Shown here in pieces: positions 1-9,815 of a stretch of DNA of 64,000 nt; position 1 is the stretch's first letter; every line of letters begins with the position of its first letter. Source of the stretch: Thozetella sp. PMI_491. Its lineage: Eukaryota; Ascomycota; Sordariomycetes; Chaetosphaeriales; Chaetosphaeriaceae. The stretch is taken from positions 578,047-642,046 of the forward strand of contig MU270037.1 of NCBI GenBank assembly GCA_021432635.1. Reading direction: 5' to 3'. A model generated the notes under the pieces. It saw only the letters and a program-made list of their open reading frames with translations, was not told the DNA's origin and did not search any database. The position numbers were made by a program, and so were the translations under genes.

Positions 1-2216
1 GGCTTGGTTGACTAAATGGCGCGACTGGGACAGTCGCTGGAACCGGGGTGGTTGCTGGGACCGGGACGTTCACTGGGATTGGTCGCGGCGCTGGTGCTGG
101 TCGCGGCGCTGGTGGCGGTTGGTCATCTTCCTCGTCAGAGGAATCGAGTAAACTGATAACAACAGGGGTCTTCGGTACTGCCGGCTGTGCTGGGCGACTC
201 GCGGGTATCTCATCTTCTTCACTCTCGTCGTACTCTTCATCTTCGTCTTCCTCGTCTCCACTTTCCGGGCCTTGCTCCTCGTCCTCGTAGCCTTCGGCAG
301 ATGAGTACTCTTCTTCTTCTTCTTCCTCGTAAGCACCGTTACCCGCATAGCGCTCGCGAACTTCTTGCTCGACCTCCTCCTCTTCCTCAGAGCTTCCTTC
401 GTCGTCGTCAGATGGCGCATCATATTCGCGTTGGTCATAGTCGCCCTGCTCAATTTCGTCGCCGTCTTCGTCATAGACAGCGTCATCCTCGTCTTGCACA
501 CCCACCTCGTCTTCTGAATCATATGTTTCTTCATTTTCCACCAAAGGTTGGCCATCATCGCCGTCGCTCGACTCATCATCAACGTCGATCACTTCAGGCA
601 ATGTTGTATTTTGGCTGTCATGGCCCCCATAGCTGTCAAAGCCTGCTGGTGTCTCGATATTTGGCATGCTCTCCGGCTGAGTGACGGCTTCAGCAAATGT
701 CCTGTCCTCTACTAGCGCATCACCACTATACTGGTCGGCTTCCACTGGAATGTACCTCTCGCCATGGGCTGGGATGTCCCATTGACTGCGCTCAAAGCTG
801 TCCGGCACGGGGACGGGTGTATCCAACGCATATTGATATGCCGGTTGAGAGTCTTGCTGCTCAGGGCCGCTTGCATAGGGTTGTAAATCAGGATATTCCG
901 CATTGGACGGCCGGTCAAGATAGGAGTCGGGGTAGGCATCCTCTCGATCGAAAGCCGGCAATTGCGTTGTTGGCCCGTGAGATGAGAGTATCGTGGATGC
1001 TGATGGGTCGATCAGTTGAGGGTCGTGCGAGAAGCCGAACCGAACCTGATCTGATAGGCTCATGCTAGGATCTAGCGGCGCTGCGGTGGCCTGCTCTTCT
1101 CCCGATATTGAGCTTGGGATGGCGGGGGTGCTTGGTACATACGTCCCGAAGAGACTGTAGCTCTCGATGGCGGGCGTCTTCTGGTGCTCAGTTGCCAGAC
1201 TGAGAAGGGCAGCTCCGCCGTTCGCTTCCTCGGGAAGCAGAACGCTGGAATGGATACCAGGCAATGGATCATTACTACCGGGTGGAGATTGTCGTCCTAC
1301 AGGTTGGGTGGTAGCGTGTGGCACATCGGTCTCCATAGCCTGGCAAGTTCCATGTGTCATGCTGGGCTTCAAAGGTGGCGAGCTTGGCGAAACATCCTGG
1401 CCAGCCCTATCTTGAGCTTGTGTTTCTGGCTCAGGGCTGCGTGACTGGCTACTGTACCGCCAAGCAGTGCTCTCGAGAGTAAAGCGACTTCTTTTCCGAC
1501 CTCTCCCTCGAACGCCTCCGTCCTCCTCGAAAATATCCAGGCCATCCTCGAAGAGTGAACCATAAGAAACTCTTGCTCTCTTAATAAAGGCTGGCGAGCG
1601 GAATTCTTCCGTGTACTTTAGCGGCGGGCGGCCCGCGGGAGACAAAAGAGGAAGGTCTGGTTCGGTCTCCGGCTCAGGGAGGGAGGTCGTCTCCACAATA
1701 GGGAAAGGTCGAGAGTCGTCAACATCGGGATGGTCGACCTTGACTAGCTTGGTCTCGTTCGCGTCGCAAAGCTTCACCTGTGGCATGGTCAGTAAGAAAC
1801 GAGGGCCACAAGTCACCTAGACGATATACTACCTGGGCTGTAAGCTTCTCCGAGAACTGAAGTTGCCAATGCACGCGCGACCCAGGCCCTCGGGCCGGCA
1901 ACTCGTCCTTTACCCACTCGACACCATCGAGGCTGATGAAGAGCTCGTCGCCTCCACCGCAGCCAGTCTCAGCCAGAGCTTTCGCGCTCGAGCCTTGCAG
2001 CTGCACGCGTACCTGGCCCCGCTCGCGTCGAAGGCGCACGTCAGATTCGGCAAGGATGAACGCGAAGGTTTTCGCGACAGAGTTGAATGGCCAAGTGATG
2101 GTGATCTCGCCACGGACAGCGCGTGTCGCTTGCTCTGATAGCTCTGGCTCTAGCTGTGCGATTGGGGTTATGGTCGCCGCCGAGAGCGGAGTGACGCCTA
2201 CACCATCCGACGCCAT
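1..2216 (-). CDS. Telomere-binding-like (POT1/Cdc13-type OB) N-terminus with long acidic tail, partial
   Basis: Partial gene whose 3' end lies beyond the left edge. Exon 1 is 2216-1833 (128 codons), the intron is 1778-1832 (55 bp, GTAGTA..CACAG), and exon 2 runs 1777-<1 and stays open to position 2. The ATG at 2216 is the first in frame. The first ~150 residues read like a compact beta-rich OB fold (ITWPFNSV, QVRVQL, WQLQFSEKL). They resemble the fungal proteins annotated as telomeric ssDNA-binding POT1/Cdc13-domain proteins; this is family recall, not a search. The rest is disordered and rich in Ser, Pro and Glu, with strongly acidic Glu/Asp tracts around 230-500, then a Pro/Ala/Val-rich repeat at the edge. 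If the assignment holds, it would bind single-stranded telomeric DNA in the nucleus. It diverges from the monooxygenase gene across ~820 bp. The domain call is moderate; the gene structure is strong. Confidence 0.65.
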
Positions 2217-3038
2217 TTTGGGCGAACGTGGATGTCACCGAGTGAGCTGCGCGACTGAGCCGGTGCGCTCACGAGAAAGTCGCGAGGGGTTCGTTCTAGA
2301 GGGCTGGCATCGAAGTAAACAGAACAAAGTCGTAGGGGATGCGAGCATTCAGGATCAGGCAACGAGCTTGGCGTCTTTGGGCTTGGTAGTCTTGATCAAA
2401 GCTGTGTTGCAGAAGATTCAGGCTTGAGAAGAATGGAAGCCGGGGACGAAGCTTTGCGCGAAGCTGGTTCGTGGTGGAGCTAAGAATGCGACTGCCGCTT
2501 TGTGATTGCTTGACGGAAGCGGAAGGCGGTGAAGCGATTCCTCGCGCAAATATTGGAACGCCATCGGCCCATCGTCATTCAACCGATTCAACCCCACCGA
2601 AGCAGTGGCGGCGCATGTTGTCGGGTACCTGCCGAGAATGAGCCAGGCCAGGCTCAAGGGTCCCCCTCCCCCGCTAAAGAGGCAGCCAGCCCTAGAACTC
2701 ACCCAAAACCGGGAGCCCTAGGTGAAGGTTCTACAGTACAAGGTACAGTACTACGTATAGGTAGAGCTGAGCAGTGCGCTAGGCAGCTTACGGCCGCACT
2801 TGATAGCCTAGGGAAGCCAACTCGCTGACCCAAGAGGTGCCAGGCCAAAACGACTAACTATGGGGACCCGGCCATAGCTCGCAGCACTTGACTGACTCTT
2901 GTCACGGCAGCAAAAAATTGTCGGAATACAATCGGAGCCGCTTTTTATAGCGTGCATCGTCCGACTGATAAGCAATTTCGGCCCACAACCTCTTGTCCTC
3001 TCACCCATCCGCCTCTCTCTTCTCGGTGCGTAGAAAAG
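2217..3038. other. Divergent intergenic promoter region
   Basis: About 820 bp between two divergent genes. It holds a GTAC-rich patch at 2725-2765, including GTACAGTAC at 2743-2751, but no convincing ORF. An ATG at 2952 is in frame with the downstream monooxygenase, but the family start is at 3039. Confidence 0.6.
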
Positions 3039-4481
3039 ATGGGCTCTCGTGTGCCGCCGACGCCATCCGACGTGCGCAATATCGCCATTGTCGGCGCCGG
3101 TCCATGCGGCCTCGCTGCTGCCAAATATCTCCTCGCTCAGGGCGTCTTCGACAGCATCATCATCTATGAGCAGCAAAGTGAGGTGGGCGGTGTCTGGGAC
3201 TACAGCGCTGAGCCTTCCGCCACCCTTCATGTCCCCCAAGTGAGCGCATTCTGTCCGCCAGACCCGCCGATTCGACCAGATGGCGCTCCTCCCGTCTTCC
3301 CTACACCCATGTACAGCCATCTACACACCAACATTCCTAGAGCACTTATGCAGTTCTCAGATCTACCCTTCCGGGAGGACTCTCTGATCTTCCCTACCCG
3401 ACAAGATGTCGAGAGATACCTAACTCAGTATGCCGAGGGCGTGCGGCATCTGATTCAGTTCTCGACCCAAGTGAAGGACATTCAGCTGCGACGAGAAAGC
3501 GGAAAGGACCAATGGGACTTGGTTGCTTCCTCCACGATCACAGGCGAGTCGGTCACCGAAACATTCGATGCAGTTGTCGTAGCATCCGGCCACTACTCGA
3601 CTACATACGTCCCCAATATAAGGAATATCACTGAGTTCCATAAGGCCCACCCCGGGGTGATCACCCATTCAAAGTTATACCGAACACCAGAGGTATACTC
3701 TGGAAAGAAGGTGGTTGTCGTTGGGAACTCGGCCTCGGGGCTTGATGTGGGTTCCCAGATCAGTCGGTTCTGCAAACAGCCATTGCTGTTGTCGGTCCGA
3801 ACAGCGACGCCTCAGGAGAACCTAAGCCACGTCGGGGCCGAAGAGCTCCCTGAGATCGAAGAGTTTTTAGTAGATCAACGGGGTATCCGTCTCAAGGACG
3901 GAAGGGTTGAGACCGGTGTGGATGCTGTGATATTTGCTACCGGATATCTATACGCCTTCCCATCTCTTACCTCTTTGGCCCCCCCGCTAGTGACGGATGG
4001 TCGTCGGGTCCACAGACTATACAAGCATTTATTCCACATCGACTACCCGACTCTAGCCTTCCCCGGGCTCCCGATCAAAGTGGTACCTCTCCCTTTCGCC
4101 GAAAGCCAGGCTGCGGCTTTCGCAAGGGTATGGGCCGGCCTTCTCGCCCTTCCTTCCACAGAGGAAATGAGTCGATGGGAGGATGACGAAGTGGAGAGGA
4201 GGGGCCCAAAGTTTCACGTTTTCCCCCCGGGCGGCGATGCAGATTACATCAACTCGACTTACGACTGGATCGCTGCGTCAGGGGCGCCAGGGAAGATGCC
4301 CCCGAGATGGGACGAAGAACTCATGTGGCAGAGAAAAATCTACGCCCAGGCCAAGTTGAAGTTTGAGATTGAGGGCTGCAAAGCGAAATCGCTCGAGGAG
4401 CTCGGTTTTGTATTTTCTCCTAGCGAGAGAGATGTAGAGCGACCCGATACCTTGCAAATCTCGTTAGATATTGTTCCGTGA
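3039..4481 (+). CDS. Flavin-containing monooxygenase (FMO family)
   Basis: Single-exon gene, 480 aa. It is an FAD/NADPH-dependent monooxygenase that would oxygenate nucleophilic S or N centres. In yeast the family member Fmo1 oxidises thiols such as glutathione; the substrate here is unknown. Visible motifs are the FAD Rossmann fingerprint GAGPCG at residues ~19-24, the NADPH-binding VVVVGNSASG near 223-232, an HSKLY element resembling the end of the FMO signature, and FATGY near 298-302, which is typical of group B FMOs. Length is normal for fungal FMOs (450-520 aa). I chose the ATG at 3039 (AAGATGGGC) because the family N-terminus starts a few residues before the FAD motif; the upstream in-frame ATG at 2952 would add 29 low-complexity residues. 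No membrane anchor is evident. Confidence 0.88.
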   Translation: MGSRVPPTPSDVRNIAIVGAGPCGLAAAKYLLAQGVFDSIIIYEQQSEVGGVWDYSAEPSATLHVPQVSAFCPPDPPIRPDGAPPVFPTPMYSHLHTNIPRALMQFSDLPFREDSLIFPTRQDVERYLTQYAEGVRHLIQFSTQVKDIQLRRESGKDQWDLVASSTITGESVTETFDAVVVASGHYSTTYVPNIRNITEFHKAHPGVITHSKLYRTPEVYSGKKVVVVGNSASGLDVGSQISRFCKQPLLLSVRTATPQENLSHVGAEELPEIEEFLVDQRGIRLKDGRVETGVDAVIFATGYLYAFPSLTSLAPPLVTDGRRVHRLYKHLFHIDYPTLAFPGLPIKVVPLPFAESQAAAFARVWAGLLALPSTEEMSRWEDDEVERRGPKFHVFPPGGDADYINSTYDWIAASGAPGKMPPRWDEELMWQRKIYAQAKLKFEIEGCKAKSLEELGFVFSPSERDVERPDTLQISLDIVP

Positions 4482-4919
4482 TCCGTTATAGAGTATATCA
4501 GGCACTCGAACAAATCGATGGTTCAACTAGCTGTTATCAACACTAACCTTTCGACATTTCTTATGGGATGTCTCTTGCATTTCTAGACAATTGTCGAGTT
4601 GACTAGACCCCTGGCTGTTATGACAATGTTCAAAACGCCATCCACTGTCCATTAACTCAAATGTGCCGTTCTATTTCATATTCTCCCCAATTTGGTCGGA
4701 TCAGGAAAGGTATCTGCTCGTATCCTAGTGGCTCACGGTGCGTTACCTGATGCGGATAGTTTGTTGTTTACATGCCCCACATTAGCCCCTGAGTCCATCC
4801 ATGTCTTGTCTGGTCCTCTGGCTCGGCGAAGACGGGGAGGACAACATGCCAACCATACCCTGCAGTCTATACGTGGAAAATAATATATAAATACCCCTTC
4901 TTATAATTCTACTCCTCGT
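4482..4919. other. Convergent 3' intergenic region
   Basis: About 440 bp between the stops of the monooxygenase (+) and the Clr5-ankyrin gene (-). It is somewhat AT-rich near 4870-4910. No gene or repeat is seen. Confidence 0.5.
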
Positions 4920-7900
4920 CTAGATGCTCATTACGGAGTCATCTGGTAGCGATGCTAACTTGTCTGCGAGCCAATCCCTGCATGCGTAGTGCCCATTATT
5001 TTCAGCAAACTCCCAGGCTCGTTGGCAATGAAACTTGTCGAATCCACCAGCGGCTTTCCATAGATATTCAAGGATTTCCAATCGGCCATGTTCTGCAGCA
5101 CCCTCGAGCGGCCAGCTCCCGTGGGCCTGAGAGGGGGCCGCATACATGTCTGCCCCACAACCCAGAAGCTCGGCGACGATGTTGCAACTTCCACCAATGG
5201 CTGCCAACTGAAGGGCAGTTCCGCCTCCCCTCCTCGCTGCGGCAGCGTTAACATCTGCTCCGTTGTCAATAAGCCACTTCACCATGTCAAGACTGCCTGT
5301 TTCCACTGCCCGTTGCAACGGTGTCCTCTTGATACCGAGTGTCATCCTTTTGTTGATGTCGGCGCCGTGTCGCGTTAGGAACTGAACAAGATCCTGGTTT
5401 CCCGTACCAATTGCGGCTAATAAAGCAGTTTCGCGGATGAGCCGATCGCTTTTCACGATGCTGTTCGCATCACAGCCCGCACCCAGGAGTTTTTTTACGA
5501 TTGATAAGTCCGAGCCTCTCTTCCTGGATCTCATAATAGCCAATCCTAGAGGTGATTGGAATTGGTTAATACCAAACCGAATCATGCACTTCTTATCAAC
5601 TATTGTCGCGGCGAGAAGCGTATCTAATGATTCCATGGCCTGTGATCCAAGCTCTACTGCTCTATACAAGGCTGTTGAGCCTAAGCAACGGCGGCCGTAT
5701 GGTCTCTGAGGCGCCTTTGACAGTAGGTATTGAAGTGCTGTTGGAGAATACTCAACAGCAAGTGCCAATATATCGTCTTTTAGGGGTTCCGCACCTGCGT
5801 CCACGAGCTCCCGAACTACTGGCAAGTTGTTGTTGTGAACTGCGAAGACAAGATACTGGTCTATTTGAGTTTTTGTGAGCACTCCAAGGTATAGAGTTGA
5901 TGAAATTATCTTTTCGGTTACCCAACTACTACGTCCAAGTAGCCATCTGCTTGACGAAGGGCCAGGTATCGGAAGTACGGCCGAGAAAAGTGCTGAAATG
6001 ACTGAATCGTCCCCCCAAGCGATAGCTTTTCTAATACATCTACTCATGTTCATCAACGATGAAACACCATAATTGGCTGACTCTAAGAGTGCATAAAAAA
6101 TGTGGGCGTTTCGGCACTCCAAGGCTGTCGTTATGGCATCGAGTATTGTGCTGGAATATTCGTTACAAGACAAATATGCACCGGCATCGAGTAGGATTTG
6201 GACAAGATCTTCGCGGTCCTCTTCGATGGCACCCGTGAGCTCTGGAGAATAGCCGATTTCCGGGGCTCGTGGCGCATGCATCAATATTTTCTTCGCATAT
6301 TCAAGGTCTCGCACAGCCACCGCTGCACGAATGGCTGGGCCAAGGTGGCCGTGATAGTTTAAGCGGGTGAGCGCGCCGGCTGCTTCGAGTTTCTCCACAA
6401 GAATTGAATTCTTGGAGCGGATAGCCTCAGCTAGAGGCGAAGTAAAATGAGATTCTTGGTCACAAGAATCCTTTTCTCTTCGGCAGGAATAGATTTCAGT
6501 TAAAGAATCTGGTAAATGCGAAGCATCCTTGCTGGTCATGTAGCCCTGCTCTAGGGCTATATTGATTATCGCCTGGTTGTCGCCCCGAATTGAAGCGCTT
6601 AGAAGTGTGCCCCAGAACTCAGGATTGCTCCGAGAGATAATTTTTGTAAGCAATGATTGAAAAACTTCGATCATCCCGATACAAGCTGCCGCGAGTAGTA
6701 GGCTCTCAAGCAGATGGAGGCATCGCTGGCAGTCGGGAGTGGTCGGTCCACTGGATAGCCTGGCAACGAGCATGGCGACTTGAGACTCTTCTAATTTTGA
6801 CATAATCTCTATTATATGGGTTCCTTCACAACACCAGTGCTCCAATGGCTGAAGTCGAGGGATTAGCATGTCTAGTATTCGTTGTTCACATGTGCTCCCG
6901 GTCAAGTCGTGCAACCTCGTAACGTGACTGAGTTCTGGTACGACCCCAGCTTCCAGAAAGGTATTCGTGATATCAAGTAACTCGTTCTGCGCCCAATGTG
7001 AAATGTAGGTGTTGGGGTGTGAGAGGGTCCATTCTTTCGGGGGTTCGCTCCCCCAGAAGTCGAGTGACTCGCCATGAAGGTCGGCACCTGCGCTTAACAA
7101 AACCTGCACAACCGCCGGGCTCCTAACAGCTGCTGCTGCCTGTATTGGGGATTCTTTCTCCTCACCGTCAAAAAGAAGCTTAGAATTTGCACTGACGTGA
7201 CCAGTTTCGAGCAGCTGGTGTGTTATTTCACCATCCCCTGCTAGGATGGCTGCCCGGAAGAGATGCTCTGCCAGAGCCCTGGCTCGGTATCCATCGTTGT
7301 TTTTAAGCGCATAGAACAGCATTGCATTCAACATTCCGTTATTCTTGAGGCACTTGAAAATATCCCTAGCAGGGAACTCTTCAAGGCCTGCGAAATTGTT
7401 GGTAACCGAAAGAAGCAAAAGCCGGGTGGAATGGACTTTGAGCACGTCTTCTGGAGACATGGTAGCTGATTGCCTCCAATCTGCTGTCGCACTTGGGAAG
7501 AATCCTGCGATCCTTTGGGCCAGAATTCCTGCATTGGGAATAAGCCTTGAAATGCAATTGTCTTTCTCTCTGTGCGACAGGAGAGATAATGGTGTCTCGT
7601 GCTCTGCCGTGGAAGGCATTCCGTACCAAGACATTGTACTGGTTTCTCTTGAGCTTAAGTTGAGTGTTGTCATTGACCACGGCCAGTCATCAAGCTGGTT
7701 GAATAGTAGTGTCTCGCCAAAACTGAAATTTCTCGCACGAGAACTGTTCTGTGACCGTACCAAAGATGAATTCTGGGCAATGGTGTAATTGGAAGAATGT
7801 GAATCTTGGGCGTCTGTATACCATTCTCGTGAAGCCCACGCGTCACAGGGCATATCAAGCATACCTCCAAGATCATTTCCGGGTGCTGTGAGAAAATCGA

Positions 7901-8897
7901 GGGTTCCCGGGGAGAGAGCCCCGGGTTCTCCATGGGCGAGCCCTGCAGCACTAGCAAATGGAGAAGGAGAACGAGGTAGCGGACTGGCAATATTTCGAGA
8001 GGAATAGAGCGCAACAGGAGAACCAATGTTCTCCGAAGAAAGGCCACAGGTAAGGTGAGGACTTCTTGTTGGACTTCTTGCTACCAGTGCCGGTGAAAGT
8101 GCGGAAGCATTCCTGGTAATAGAAGGTGCAGGGCAATCAGAGGTTCGTAAGGATAGAGCCCAAGGTTCTCCAGTCGCTAGCTCTGTAACGCTAGCGACTG
8201 GAGAAGGATGTGAACGTAGGGTACTTGCAATGTCCTGGGACAGAGGAGGTGGTATAAGGAGACCAACGTTCGCCGTCGCCAGTCCACGGTTAAGGCTGGG
8301 GTTTCTCGCTATCAGTGCCGGAGAGGCTGTAGGGCCACTCCTGGGGATAGAGACTGGGATCGATGCGGAATATAAAGGGTGACGAGCACCGCCGGTGGAT
8401 TTGGGACGCCATTCATGCCATTCACCATTTGAACTCAGTATCTCAATCGTGACATGCGAGAGAGCCGTGTCGTTGAGGTGGGCTTGTGATGGATCGGGCT
8501 GTCTTCCGGGAGTTGAAGTCTTATACCGTCGTCTCATTCTCTGGAGTTTCTCTTTGGAGACTGGCCTGCCTGAGATTATGACCCTCGCTTGCAGGTTCTG
8601 GGAGGCGGCGTAGTCATATCTTGCGAGGATTTCCCGCCAGGCGCCCCCTGTAAGATTCTTGCGAGCCCAGGAATTGAGCTGCCACTCGTATTGATTGAGG
8701 CTGAAACGAAGATTCAGCAAACAGCCTCGTACCAGGTGCTTTAGAGTGTTATAATACCTGGCATTGAAGCCGTATCTCTCTCTCATCTGGTCAGCGACAG
8801 ACGTGAGTGTCCCACCTGGGGCGAAGTATAGGTGTAAGATGGTCTCTTTGTGGTGATGCCATTCTTTCTTGTCGATTTTTCGAGCGCTCGACGCCAT
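4920..8897 (-). CDS. Clr5-domain ankyrin-repeat protein
   Basis: Two exons, 8897-8758 and 8700-4920, with a 57-bp intron at 8701-8757, encode ~1306 aa. The intron length is a multiple of three and has no stop, so the unspliced frame stays open. Splicing joins GFNA to SLNQYEW, restoring a Clr5-like sequence (about residues 7-75: KKEWHHHKE.. GFNASLNQYEWQL.. WARKNL). The ATG at 8897 (ATCATGGCG) follows a likely 5' UTR acceptor; an ATG at 8993 would add a hydrophobic 32-residue leader not expected for Clr5 proteins. A Ser/Pro-rich linker carries two diverged ~70-residue repeats. The middle and C-terminus hold ankyrin repeats, clearest near the C-terminus (HGADINKR, NGADVNAAA, CGADMYA). In fission yeast Clr5 acts in heterochromatin silencing. 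Clr5-ankyrin fusions are expanded in Pezizomycotina and their function is mostly unknown. Confidence 0.85.
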   Translation of the reverse strand: MASSARKIDKKEWHHHKETILHLYFAPGGTLTSVADQMRERYGFNARYYNTLKHLVRGCLLNLRFSLNQYEWQLNSWARKNLTGGAWREILARYDYAASQNLQARVIISGRPVSKEKLQRMRRRYKTSTPGRQPDPSQAHLNDTALSHVTIEILSSNGEWHEWRPKSTGGARHPLYSASIPVSIPRSGPTASPALIARNPSLNRGLATANVGLLIPPPLSQDIASTLRSHPSPVASVTELATGEPWALSLRTSDCPAPSITRNASALSPALVARSPTRSPHLTCGLSSENIGSPVALYSSRNIASPLPRSPSPFASAAGLAHGEPGALSPGTLDFLTAPGNDLGGMLDMPCDAWASREWYTDAQDSHSSNYTIAQNSSLVRSQNSSRARNFSFGETLLFNQLDDWPWSMTTLNLSSRETSTMSWYGMPSTAEHETPLSLLSHREKDNCISRLIPNAGILAQRIAGFFPSATADWRQSATMSPEDVLKVHSTRLLLLSVTNNFAGLEEFPARDIFKCLKNNGMLNAMLFYALKNNDGYRARALAEHLFRAAILAGDGEITHQLLETGHVSANSKLLFDGEEKESPIQAAAAVRSPAVVQVLLSAGADLHGESLDFWGSEPPKEWTLSHPNTYISHWAQNELLDITNTFLEAGVVPELSHVTRLHDLTGSTCEQRILDMLIPRLQPLEHWCCEGTHIIEIMSKLEESQVAMLVARLSSGPTTPDCQRCLHLLESLLLAAACIGMIEVFQSLLTKIISRSNPEFWGTLLSASIRGDNQAIINIALEQGYMTSKDASHLPDSLTEIYSCRREKDSCDQESHFTSPLAEAIRSKNSILVEKLEAAGALTRLNYHGHLGPAIRAAVAVRDLEYAKKILMHAPRAPEIGYSPELTGAIEEDREDLVQILLDAGAYLSCNEYSSTILDAITTALECRNAHIFYALLESANYGVSSLMNMSRCIRKAIAWGDDSVISALFSAVLPIPGPSSSRWLLGRSSWVTEKIISSTLYLGVLTKTQIDQYLVFAVHNNNLPVVRELVDAGAEPLKDDILALAVEYSPTALQYLLSKAPQRPYGRRCLGSTALYRAVELGSQAMESLDTLLAATIVDKKCMIRFGINQFQSPLGLAIMRSRKRGSDLSIVKKLLGAGCDANSIVKSDRLIRETALLAAIGTGNQDLVQFLTRHGADINKRMTLGIKRTPLQRAVETGSLDMVKWLIDNGADVNAAAARRGGGTALQLAAIGGSCNIVAELLGCGADMYAAPSQAHGSWPLEGAAEHGRLEILEYLWKAAGGFDKFHCQRAWEFAENNGHYACRDWLADKLASLPDDSVMSI
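7880..8330 (-). repeat. Two diverged tandem ~70-residue repeats within the Clr5-ankyrin gene
   Basis: The linker encodes two related blocks. The first (about 8330-8125) begins SPALIARNPSLNRGL and ends near GEPWALSLRTSD; the second (about 8100-7880) begins SPALVARSPTRSP and ends near GEPGALSPGTLD. Both share the order SPAL[IV]AR..NI/NVG..IAS..RSHPSP/RSPSP..A.ELA/GLA.GEP.ALS. Homology is also visible at nucleotide level, so this is an internal duplication. Confidence 0.75.
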
Positions 8898-9070
8898 GAT
8901 AGCTGCAAGTACGCAAGACAGATAAGACAAAATGAACAGAAAAAAACAACACAAGAGGCTGTGTACCGGCTTCACCAGCCAGTTGGTTGTCAACGGCGTA
9001 GGAGGGCGCGTCTAAGGCAATGGTTAGCCCGAGGGGCCTCTGTCTTCTAAGGCTGACAGATCCTATTATG

Positions 9071-9188
9071 TTAGATTTAGTCTCAGATTTGGTTCAGATT
9101 TCGTACAAATGTCGTCCAGATTTTGCGCAGATTTCGCCCACGTTTTATTCAGATTTCGTCCAAGCCTCTTCCCATTTCGTCCATCAGG
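9071..9188 (+). repeat. Degenerate ~13-14 bp repeat array, left arm
   Basis: About seven degenerate copies of a TCAGATTTCGTCC-like unit on the plus strand (for example at 9093, 9103, 9118, 9138 and 9149). The 13-mer at 9149-9161 is repeated exactly in inverted orientation at 9498-9510 in the right arm. No ORF explains it. Confidence 0.75.
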
Positions 9189-9440
9189 CTGTGCGGGTTA
9201 CGGCCGCCAATGGCAGGTAAGGTAACACAACAAGCCTCAGCTCGCCCCATCCTGGTCGCACTTCTCTCCAACGTGGCGCGGCTGGCCTGAGGCAGGCATG
9301 CTTTGCAAGGCGGTGACATATTGATCAGGAAATACCCTGGGCGAACCAGTGCGGTCTACGTAGGTACTCGGGGGTGGACGAGCTAAGCAAAGATGTTAGA
9401 TTTGGCAAGTAGGCACGGGGTAAGGCCCACGTCTATTAAG

Positions 9441-9629
9441 CCGAAATCTGGAGATGTAGGCCAACTCTGAGGCACCAAGTCCAAGGGACCAAAATAAGGA
9501 CGAAATCTGAATGGCATCTTGTAGACCATAGACCAAACCTGAAGGACCAAGCCTAGAGAACCATATCTGATGGGCCAAAACTAAAAGACCAAAATCTGAG
9601 GGACGAAATCGCATGAACAAAGTCTAAGG
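9441..9629 (-). repeat. Degenerate ~13-14 bp repeat array, right arm (inverted)
   Basis: About a dozen degenerate copies of the same unit read on the minus strand (consensus roughly TCAGATTTGGTCCT), opposite to the left arm at 9071-9188. About 250 bp of different sequence separates the arms, giving an inverted-repeat arrangement. A minus-strand ORF across this arm is a by-product of the period and I do not consider it coding. Confidence 0.75.
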
Positions 9630-9706
9630 TACGATTCTGGGAAATGAGCCCTAGTCATTGACTGGGTTTTGATCTACCAGCAAGCATTCGGGAAAGAGTC
9701 GTTACC

Positions 9707-9714
9707 TATATATA
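9707..9714 (+). promoter_or_regulatory. Candidate TATA box (TATATATA)
   Basis: TATATATA lies 102 bp upstream of the ATG at 9816, a plausible core-promoter distance for the small gene that follows. The match is by sequence only. Confidence 0.5.
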
Positions 9715-9815
9715 CAGTAGGAGACTACGACCATCGCAGTCTCGTCATCCTGGGAAGCAACATCTCATCGACGACGCTTGTCATTTTCTGAGACTCTTTG
9801 CACTTGTCTAACACT

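Noticed and set aside
70-582. 170-codon Met/Thr/Lys-rich ORF (-)
   Set aside because: It is a shifted-frame shadow of the acidic tail of the first gene.
9396-9620. 74-codon minus-strand ORF in the right repeat arm
   Set aside because: Its residues follow the 13-14 bp repeat period, so it is a by-product of the repeat.
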